25,608 bases of DNA from a virus, in IMG/VR virus record IMGVR_UViG_3300046007_004363, positions 1-25,608 of that record; one strand, given 5' to 3'. Below, in pieces: positions 17,538-23,250 of this stretch (position 1 is its first letter; every line of letters begins with the position of its first letter). The translations under genes were made by a program, and so were the position numbers. The notes under the pieces are model-generated. The model was not told the DNA's origin, ran no database searches, and worked only from the letters and a program-made list of their open reading frames with translations.

Positions 17538-18211
17538 TGGCATTTAGATCTAGAACATATTATCCAGAAAACTTCATAACCAAAAATTTGTTTACGAATG
17601 GAAAAGAATGGATGTCTATAACAGATTGGAGTGAATATGTTGGTCCATATCACACGTATATTTCTGGAGAAACATATTCAGAGTCAGAATGGCATCCAAC
17701 AAAATCAATAAGACTTGTAAAATATAAAGAAAGAAGTAAATCGTATTTTAAGTATGTTGAGATGGTTCAATATGTAAAAACTTCAGATGGATCAAGAAAA
17801 CCAAAATTAAATCCATTTTTAAAATACAATTTATATGAAAAGCCAACTCCTATTTTACGCACACCAACCAGTGACGAGTTTAAAGCGGGAAGTATGACCA
17901 GACATTTTGCATATAAAAGAAATGAACCTGAAGTATTTTTTGTTGAAATTGGTCCCAATCAAAAAATAGATTATTTTAGAGATGGTGCAGGTATAAACCA
18001 ATATCTATACAATATAATAGATGTTCCATGGAAATTGAATGGTCCTGAATATGATACATTTAATGATAGAGGAATACTTGTTAGTCCGGGTGTAGTTGAT
18101 ACAAATAAAAGAATTATATTGCGAATTTCAAAAAAATTACCTATATTTGTTAAGATAGTAACTGATCCAAGACAGTTTACGATTTATGACAATACTTTAA
18201 AGTTATTTTAA
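17537..18211 (+). CDS. Unknown protein, probably baseplate-associated
   Basis: This is a 224-aa protein whose ATG overlaps the hub gene's TAA by one base, so translation is probably coupled. It is rich in Tyr, Trp and charged residues, with no signal peptide or membrane segment. The N-terminus reads 'YYPENFITKNLFTNGKEWM' followed by 'SEYVGPYHTYISGETYSES', a pattern I have a general memory of from hypothetical proteins next to tail genes of marine T4-like phages. The C-terminus looks beta-rich (RIILRISKKLPIFVKIVTD). Position as the last gene of the baseplate run suggests a minor tail or baseplate part. No function can be given from the sequence. Confidence 0.75.
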   Translation: MAFRSRTYYPENFITKNLFTNGKEWMSITDWSEYVGPYHTYISGETYSESEWHPTKSIRLVKYKERSKSYFKYVEMVQYVKTSDGSRKPKLNPFLKYNLYEKPTPILRTPTSDEFKAGSMTRHFAYKRNEPEVFFVEIGPNQKIDYFRDGAGINQYLYNIIDVPWKLNGPEYDTFNDRGILVSPGVVDTNKRIILRISKKLPIFVKIVTDPRQFTIYDNTLKLF

Positions 18212-18216
18212 TTTTT

Positions 18217-19431
18217 ATGAAATTCCAACAAAAACCTTCGGTTTGCATTCCAATTACAAGTAATCCAAACAAACATCAATCTGCAGTTGGCATTATCGGT
18301 ATGTATTTTCTTTTTACAGATGGCGAAGAAAAATACATTAACTTTACTCATCCAGATGAAATAGATAGTGACATCAATCTAAGAGATATTATTTTACATC
18401 CAAAAACTATTGTATTTAATAAAAAGTCATTAGTGTATAATGGTTGTAATGATGGCATAGATTTAAACTCATACCTGCACTATCATATATCAGACCATAT
18501 AAATCCAAAAGAATTTTATCCAAAGGGTATGGAAACTCTTGCAAATAAATTTTACAAGATAGAAGATTTAGGTCATGTCATACCACTTTCAAAACAATTA
18601 GAATGGGCAAGAAAAATAGCAAGATATGTCATACAAATTTACAATGATAATCCGATTAGTCAAAGTTGTATTGACTATTGTAATGATTTCATAAATGTGT
18701 TCCATGAAATAGAAAAGAATGATATTCTTGTTGGTGATGAAATAAAAAAACAAAACTATATGTGGTATACTGCAACAGGCAGACCAAGTAATGCATGGGA
18801 TGGTTTTAACTTCTCTGCAATGAATAAAAAAGACGGTAGTAGGGATAAAATCCGTTCAAGGTTTGAAGGTGGTAAAATTGTTCAATTTGATTACGATGCT
18901 TTCCATATTAAACTATTGGCAAAGATATTAGAATATAAATTTGAAGGGCATCCATATGAACAAATACAACTTGATTTGAATATGGATATTGATTATGATG
19001 ATTTCAAATCAAAAGTGTTTCAAAATATCTATGGAACAATAACTCCTGAGTTTATGAAACATCCTTTTTTCAAAACAGTTCAAGCTATGATTGATACTAT
19101 GTATGAACAATATGAAACCGATGGAATGGTGAAATCTTGGTTTTATGAAAAGAGATTTAGAGATATTCAAGATGCAACACCTAACAAAGTATTTAATTAT
19201 GTTCTGCAGTCATTGGAAACCGAATATAATGTTCGTAAAATAAAAAGTATCTTACCACATTTGAAAGATAAGAAATCTGTATTTATGATGTATCTATACG
19301 ATGCATTCATATTCGATATTCATCCAGACGAAACAGATTTAATCAAAGTATTACAGTCTGCCTTTGAGACTGATAATATGTCAGTAAAAATTTACGTTGG
19401 CGATACATTTGGTGGTATTCTACAAATTTAG
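18217..19431 (+). CDS. Compact family-A DNA polymerase with degenerate proofreading domain
   Basis: This 404-aa protein has recognisable Pol I motifs in order. TATGRPSN (185-192) matches the TGR segment before motif A. 'VQFDYDAFHIKLLAKILEY' (222-240) matches motif A with catalytic D225. 'FKSKVFQNIYG' (263-273) matches motif B with K264, F268 and Y272. 'MMYLYDAFIFDI' (357-368) matches motif C with catalytic D362. Residues about 11-140 can be laid along the Pol I 3'-5' exonuclease domain ('GMYFLFTDGEEKYINFTHPD', 'KGMETLANKFY'), but the DxE, NxxxD and final Asp positions are missing, so proofreading should be lost. The gene starts 5 nt after the previous stop and lacks a visible Shine-Dalgarno. 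It probably serves in phage replication with the SSB, exonuclease and helicase downstream; a repair role is possible. Confidence 0.78.
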   Translation: MKFQQKPSVCIPITSNPNKHQSAVGIIGMYFLFTDGEEKYINFTHPDEIDSDINLRDIILHPKTIVFNKKSLVYNGCNDGIDLNSYLHYHISDHINPKEFYPKGMETLANKFYKIEDLGHVIPLSKQLEWARKIARYVIQIYNDNPISQSCIDYCNDFINVFHEIEKNDILVGDEIKKQNYMWYTATGRPSNAWDGFNFSAMNKKDGSRDKIRSRFEGGKIVQFDYDAFHIKLLAKILEYKFEGHPYEQIQLDLNMDIDYDDFKSKVFQNIYGTITPEFMKHPFFKTVQAMIDTMYEQYETDGMVKSWFYEKRFRDIQDATPNKVFNYVLQSLETEYNVRKIKSILPHLKDKKSVFMMYLYDAFIFDIHPDETDLIKVLQSAFETDNMSVKIYVGDTFGGILQI

Positions 19432-19434
19432 AAA

Positions 19435-19444
19435 CATATTTATA
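19435..19444 (+). promoter_or_regulatory. Candidate late promoter (CATATTTATA) after polymerase gene
   Basis: CATATTTATA starts 3 nt after the polymerase stop codon and 37 nt before the TTG at 19482. No terminator precedes it. Confidence 0.5.
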
Positions 19445-19481
19445 TTATGTATGAAAATTTACAAGTATAGAGAGAAAACTA

Positions 19482-19871
19482 TTGAAGACACAATTAGTTT
19501 GTACATTCACACGAAAAAACAATGTAGGTTATACGATAGATTCCATAAGAGAAAATTTTTCCATTCTTAATAATAAAGTATTTCTGTTTAAGTCATTAGA
19601 AACACGTGAAGATTCTTTATTGTCTTACAATGTAATAATGGACACATATAAGAAGTTTTTACCAAATTCAATAATGGTTCATCAAAAACGAGAAACAAAT
19701 ACGATATACACCATAAACGCCCTAAATGAATTGATAATGAACTTGAACAACGGTGTGCTTGATAAGTCATATCCTATTGAATGGGAAAGATATAGAAACT
19801 GTGCTCTATTGAAAAATCGAGACGGGTTTAGAGTAGTAAAGATATTTTTAGTTAAAGTATACAGCTGGTGA
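19482..19871 (+). CDS. Small protein of unknown function, TTG start
   Basis: This is a 129-residue frame that begins MKTQLVCTFT when TTG is read as start; AGAGAG lies about 7 nt upstream. No in-frame ATG gives a better start, and similar hypothetical proteins I recall from marine T4-like phages also begin close to 'MKTQLVCTFT'. The protein shows alternating strands and helices, and a central 'NTIYTINALNELI' followed by 'IEWERYRNCALLKNRDGFRV'. It has no membrane segment, signal peptide or (I/L)xE leader, unlike the four genes that follow. It has a promoter-like element on each side and could be a short separate transcription unit. Function is unknown. Confidence 0.7.
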   Translation: MKTQLVCTFTRKNNVGYTIDSIRENFSILNNKVFLFKSLETREDSLLSYNVIMDTYKKFLPNSIMVHQKRETNTIYTINALNELIMNLNNGVLDKSYPIEWERYRNCALLKNRDGFRVVKIFLVKVYSW

Positions 19872-19879
19872 TATTTATA
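19870..19879 (+). promoter_or_regulatory. Candidate late promoter (GATATTTATA) before leader-bearing gene cassette
   Basis: GATATTTATA overlaps the stop codon of the TTG-started gene and lies 31 nt before the preferred ATG at 19911. It differs from the consensus in the first base only. It would drive the four-gene cassette up to the terminator at 22330. Confidence 0.45.
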
Positions 19880-19910
19880 TGTATATTTTTATCAATTAAA
19901 AGTGATGACA

Positions 19911-20231
19911 ATGAAAATTAAAATCAATACTTTAATAAATGAAGTAACAAAAAGAGTTGTTGAGAGATTGAAAAACAATATGCTTTACGAAGGTAGTGGA
20001 TTCGATTCCATCTTTGAAGAATTGAAAAAATCTTTGGATCAAGTTAGCATATTACCAGATAATGTAATAGATGCTAGTATGTATAAAGAACACGAAATAG
20101 TAGATGCTCTGAAAGGAATTGGTTTTCAATATAAAAAACCAATATCTGGAAAGCTTCATTTTTTCAATAAAAAAACAAGTGTTAGTTTATATCTCATACA
20201 AAATTCTTTGCGTATAACACTAATGCCATAA
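19911..20231 (+). CDS. Small putative internal (packaged) protein with capsid-targeting-like leader
   Basis: This is a 106-aa protein when started at ATG 19911. GTG 19902 and ATG 19905 are in frame and would add MMT or fewer residues. I prefer 19911 because the product then begins MKIKINTLINEV, which closely parallels MKHSLKSLVNEV of the gene at 21488. Residues 9-11 are I-N-E, the (I/L)xE pattern cut by the T4 prohead protease. The rest is helical ('FDSIFEELKKSLDQV') followed by a small alpha/beta C-terminal half, with no recognised domain. The Shine-Dalgarno is weak. It is the first gene of a tight four-gene set ending in a terminator. Function is unknown; packaging in the head is an inference from the leader. 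Confidence 0.72.
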   Translation: MKIKINTLINEVTKRVVERLKNNMLYEGSGFDSIFEELKKSLDQVSILPDNVIDASMYKEHEIVDALKGIGFQYKKPISGKLHFFNKKTSVSLYLIQNSLRITLMP

Positions 20232-20241
20232 GGAAATATAA

Positions 20242-20823
20242 ATGAAACGTAAGAATAAAATAAACGAAACTATAATGTTGTCTGCTATAAGTCCAATGAG
20301 TTTTATGGCATTGATAGATGCTGCGAATGTTATAGAAAAAAATAAAAATTTAATACAGTTTCTATTTCCAAATGAAAGTATGAATACTATCAGATCATGG
20401 TTCTATAAGTTTGGTGAATCCAAGGCATATAAAGAAACATCCGAAAAATTACAATCCATTGGATCTAGATTTTCTACAAATCCAACTTTAAAGGTATTGT
20501 ATAAATCACTTGACACGTTAAAATCTGCATCATATAGTGAGAGTGAAAAAGAATCACATGAGGCAGATATTAGAAAAATAATAGAGAAAATTGGTTTGTT
20601 CATTAAAAAAAGACTTACAGATGATGATATTGCAGTTCTTGAAAGCATATTATCCGAACTAAACGGTGTTTCCGAAAACATATCTAAAAAAATTGATAAT
20701 CAAATTGAAGGTATGGTTGCTAAAGAACAAAAGACCGAAGTAGTAGTTAGTGAAAGACTTAAAAATAAACTTCGTAAAAAGATAAAAGAAATTGTTAGAA
20801 CACATCTATTATCAAAGAGATAA
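20242..20823 (+). CDS. Helical protein of unknown function, putative internal protein
   Basis: This 193-aa, Lys/Glu/Ser-rich protein is predicted almost entirely helical. The start MKRKNKINETIML places I-N-E at residues 7-9, again matching the (I/L)xE cleavage pattern. AGGA precedes the ATG, and the gap from the previous gene is 10 nt. The middle (about 80-165) has long amphipathic helices ('EADIRKIIEKIGLFIKKRL', 'DDIAVLESILSELNGVSENI'). The C-terminus is strongly basic ('ERLKNKLRKKIKEIVRTHL'), which could bind nucleic acid. No enzymatic motif or membrane segment is visible. Function is unknown; membership in the packaged-protein set is inferred from the leader and neighbours. Confidence 0.72.
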   Translation: MKRKNKINETIMLSAISPMSFMALIDAANVIEKNKNLIQFLFPNESMNTIRSWFYKFGESKAYKETSEKLQSIGSRFSTNPTLKVLYKSLDTLKSASYSESEKESHEADIRKIIEKIGLFIKKRLTDDDIAVLESILSELNGVSENISKKIDNQIEGMVAKEQKTEVVVSERLKNKLRKKIKEIVRTHLLSKR

Positions 20824-20831
20824 ACTTTTAT

Positions 20832-21476
20832 ATGATAAAATTAACAGATATATTAACGGAATTGGGTATACAGAAGGGTGCTTTTCACGGTTTTGGAATG
20901 AAGCCACAAGATATGAGAGTTGATGCTTGTAATGTTGAATGGACAAGTCCAGATCAAGATACCGGATGTCCTGCATTTTCTGATTCAACTTCTATAACCA
21001 CCGAAGATATTGATAAGGCAATTCTATACTTGAATGAAGAAACACCAAAAACATTGATTGCATATTCACGTGGTGGAGCAATACTTCTACAAGCGCTATC
21101 AATGGGTGCTAAAAAGCCAGATACAGTTTACCTTGTTGCTCCGGCATGGAATAGACAATGGCCAACGGTAACACTAACTGGTTCCGAAATTAGTGGAAAT
21201 GGTGCAATAATTCATGGTGGTAGTGATAATATAGTTCCATTGAAACATTCTGTAATGTTGGCAAAAGCAAGTGGTATGCCTCTGTATGTTTTTGCGGGTG
21301 CAAATCATGTAAACATATTGAAAAACAAAGATAATCCAACATCAGGAAAGTGGATGAAAGATGTTATGAGTGCTAAATCATTTCATATAATGTCTGTTCT
21401 TCCTGATTGGGGTAAAACGGGCAAAGCAACTGCAGACGAACTTAAAATACAAGAAGAATTTGTTAATACAATTTAG
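20832..21476 (+). CDS. Alpha/beta-hydrolase-like protein with capsid-targeting-like leader
   Basis: This is a 214-aa protein. The core shows a serine-hydrolase pattern: nucleophile elbow 'TLIAYSRGGAILL' with Ser79, then strand 'TVYLVAPAW', then 'AIIHGGSDNIVPLKHS' with Asp132, then 'LYVFAGANHVNIL' with His159. The order and spacing of Ser, Asp and His fit the alpha/beta-hydrolase fold without a large cap domain. Family members cut esters, lipids or peptides; the substrate cannot be read from the sequence. The start MIKLTDILTEL has L-T-E at 8-10, fitting a prohead-protease cut. Three Cys (33, 46 and none near the active site beyond these) are not obviously functional. The Shine-Dalgarno is weak; spacing to its neighbours is 8 and 11 nt. 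Packaging and host action are inferred. Confidence 0.75.
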   Translation: MIKLTDILTELGIQKGAFHGFGMKPQDMRVDACNVEWTSPDQDTGCPAFSDSTSITTEDIDKAILYLNEETPKTLIAYSRGGAILLQALSMGAKKPDTVYLVAPAWNRQWPTVTLTGSEISGNGAIIHGGSDNIVPLKHSVMLAKASGMPLYVFAGANHVNILKNKDNPTSGKWMKDVMSAKSFHIMSVLPDWGKTGKATADELKIQEEFVNTI

Positions 21477-21487
21477 AGAGAAAGTAT

Positions 21488-22324
21488 ATGAAACATTCAT
21501 TAAAAAGTTTAGTAAATGAGGTTAGAATTAAACTTAATGAAGATGAGGGACAAGAAGAATTGAAAAAAATACTTAAAAAAGATTATCCATCTTTTGTAAA
21601 AGAATTGGGCGATAATATCAAAGATGAAAAATTTTTGAATGCAATAAAATCACTATCATCCGATTCTCCAGTTAAAACATCATCCGTTACACCGGCATGT
21701 ACTGATTTACAACCAACACAAAATGAAGTAGTAATGGACAAATCATTGAGTTACCCATTGAAGGATCCTGCAAGTGCTGAAATGTATTTAAAGGGTGGTG
21801 TTGTTGCACCTGCTGGAAAATCAATAGTAACTGGCGGTGGTGGAAAATTTGTTATTGATGGACACCATAGATGGTCTCAGGTATTTTGTATAAATCCTGA
21901 TGCTAAAATGAAGGCATTAGATTTAACAGACATTAAAAATCCAATAGAAGCATTGAAAGCAACTCAAATTGGCATAGCAGCTCAAACTGGTACTGTTCCA
22001 ACCGCAGCCGGTGGTGGAGTAAATCTTTTTACGGTTGGCGAAAGTGAATTAAAGAAATATGTGATTGACAACATACAAGAACCTGTTGTTGAAATTTTCA
22101 AAAAATACGATAAAGGTGATACACCTGAAAAAATTGCAGATTATATTTGGGGTAATGTGCAAACATTAAAAACCCAAAGTCCACCAGTTGCAGGTGCTCC
22201 TAAGCGTGATGTTATGCCTCAAACTGACGATGCACCCGATTGGGTTGCCAACACATTTAATGTGGAAAAAATGCCAGAAGGTGTTGTAAAACGCCTGAAA
22301 AAATTGATGAACTACAATAAATGA
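21488..22324 (+). CDS. ParB/sulfiredoxin-like domain protein with capsid-targeting-like leader
   Basis: This is a 278-aa protein. Residues about 95-150 contain 'KSIVTGGGGKFVIDGHHRWS', then 'INPDAKMKALDLTD', matching the ParB-like nuclease (ParB N-terminal/sulfiredoxin) pattern in which D-G-H-H-R-W (124-129) forms the nucleotide-binding site. The DNA-binding helix-turn-helix of true ParB is not visible, so partitioning is unlikely. Related stand-alone domains are nucleases, NTP hydrolases or modification enzymes, and the activity is unknown. The N-terminus MKHSLKSLVNEVRIKLNED has LVNE at 8-11 and L-N-E at 16-18, which could be a leader cut like those of the preceding genes. AGAGAG lies before the ATG. 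It is the last gene of the cassette, followed by the hairpin at 22330. Confidence 0.75.
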   Translation: MKHSLKSLVNEVRIKLNEDEGQEELKKILKKDYPSFVKELGDNIKDEKFLNAIKSLSSDSPVKTSSVTPACTDLQPTQNEVVMDKSLSYPLKDPASAEMYLKGGVVAPAGKSIVTGGGGKFVIDGHHRWSQVFCINPDAKMKALDLTDIKNPIEALKATQIGIAAQTGTVPTAAGGGVNLFTVGESELKKYVIDNIQEPVVEIFKKYDKGDTPEKIADYIWGNVQTLKTQSPPVAGAPKRDVMPQTDDAPDWVANTFNVEKMPEGVVKRLKKLMNYNK

Positions 22325-22329
22325 TAAAA

Positions 22330-22360
22330 TGGGAAGTCTTCGGATTCCCCATATTTATTT
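22330..22360 (+). terminator. Terminator hairpin with UUCG loop after leader-bearing cassette
   Basis: TGGGAAGTC (22330-22338) pairs with GATTCCCCA (22343-22351) around a TTCG tetraloop, with one G-T pair and one A-C mismatch, and is followed by TATTTATTTATA. It ends the leader-bearing cassette. The sequence right after the stem (CCCATATTT) matches what follows the hairpins at 242 and 852, and includes another promoter-like TATTTATA (22356-22363). Confidence 0.65.
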
Positions 22361-22379
22361 ATAGAAATAAAAAAATTGC

Positions 22380-22408
22380 TTGCTTATTAAACATTAAATT
22401 ATTATATT
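22380..22408 (+). promoter_or_regulatory. Candidate sigma70-type promoter for replication genes
   Basis: TTGCTT (22380-22385), a 17-nt spacer and TATATT (22403-22408) resemble -35 and -10 boxes read by host RNA polymerase. They lie about 75 nt before the SSB gene in the longest gene-free stretch of the window (158 nt). ATTAAACATTA occurs both in the spacer (22386-22396) and again at 22447-22457 in the leader, possibly a regulator site. In an AT-rich genome chance matches are common. Confidence 0.4.
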
Positions 22409-22482
22409 AGTATTGTTCTATTAGACATAGCATTCTTTTAGTAACGATTAAACATTATTTATTACACATTTGGAGAAACATC

Positions 22483-23238
22483 ATGGGTATCAACCTCGAT
22501 GCAATCAAGAGTCGTTTGAACTCTCTAAAAAACACAAACAATCGCACATCTAACATTTGGAAACCCGATCCGGGTGAAACCCAAATCAGAATTGTTCCAT
22601 ACATCCACAACAGAGAAAATCCATTCATCGAATTGTATTTCCATTACAATTTGGGTAAGAGGTCTATTCTTTCACCTGCATCATTTGGTCGCCCAGATCC
22701 TGTGGTTGAGTTTGCTGAAAAACTTAAACAGACTGGCGATAAAGAAGATTGGGTAATGGGTAGAAAATTAGAACCAAAAATGCGTATCTATGTTCCTGTT
22801 ATTGTTCGTGGTCAAGAAAATGAAGGTGTAAAGTTTTGGGGATTTGGTAAACAAATCTATGAAGAACTGCTTGCTTTCTTTGTTGATCCCGATTACGGTG
22901 ATTTGTCTGATCCAAAATCTGGTCGTGACATTGTTGTTACCGTTAAGTCACCAGAAGAAGCCGGTAAGACTTATGCAGAAACAAGTATCCGTGTTAAACC
23001 AAAAGAAACACCTATTACAGAAAGTGCAGATGTTCTTGAAAAGATTAAGTCACAACCACAGATTACAGAATTGTATCCAGAGCCATCTTATGATGATTTG
23101 AAAATTCAATTGCAAACTTGGATGGGTGCTTCATCACAAGAAGAACCTGCAGCAGACCTCAATTACAAACAAGAAAAGAGTGAGAAGCCATCTACATCTG
23201 CTGAAGATGTCGGTGTTACATTTGATGATTTATTTTAA
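22483..23238 (+). CDS. Single-stranded DNA-binding protein (T4 gp32-like)
   Basis: This 251-aa protein (T4 gp32 has 301) should coat single-stranded DNA during replication and recombination. The N-terminal 'MGINLDAIKSRLNSLKN' is the basic self-association arm. 'GETQIRIVPYIHNRENPFIE' and 'YFHYNLGKRSIL' match the gp32 OB-fold start; 'ENEGVKFWGFGKQIYEEL' matches the 'NEGKVFKYRFGKKIW' stretch of T4. The C-terminus is an acidic, Ser/Glu-rich tail ending DVGVTFDDLF, the part that recruits partner proteins in gp32. I find no Cys in the protein, so the zinc site of T4 gp32 is absent. GGAG precedes the ATG. Arg codons are mostly CGN, unlike the structural giant, suggesting high expression. It is the first gene of the replication block, 12 nt ahead of recA/uvsX. 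Confidence 0.87.
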   Translation: MGINLDAIKSRLNSLKNTNNRTSNIWKPDPGETQIRIVPYIHNRENPFIELYFHYNLGKRSILSPASFGRPDPVVEFAEKLKQTGDKEDWVMGRKLEPKMRIYVPVIVRGQENEGVKFWGFGKQIYEELLAFFVDPDYGDLSDPKSGRDIVVTVKSPEEAGKTYAETSIRVKPKETPITESADVLEKIKSQPQITELYPEPSYDDLKIQLQTWMGASSQEEPAADLNYKQEKSEKPSTSAEDVGVTFDDLF

Positions 23239-23250
23239 TAAGGGTGAGTT

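Noticed and set aside
19451-19570. 39-codon ATG frame (MKIYKYREKT...) overlapping the TTG-started gene
   Set aside because: It lies only 6 nt after the promoter-like element with no ribosome binding site, and it ends within the longer frame. The TTG frame has a plausible Shine-Dalgarno and a more protein-like sequence.
21488-22324. ParB-like gene as a plasmid-type partition system (phage-plasmid lifestyle)
   Set aside because: There is no ParA neighbour, no visible helix-turn-helix and no obvious centromere repeats; only the nucleotide-binding motif is shared.
22325-22482. Possible tRNA or small RNA gene in the largest intergenic gap
   Set aside because: No cloverleaf or conserved T-arm sequence is visible; the gap is explained by a terminator, a promoter and a leader.
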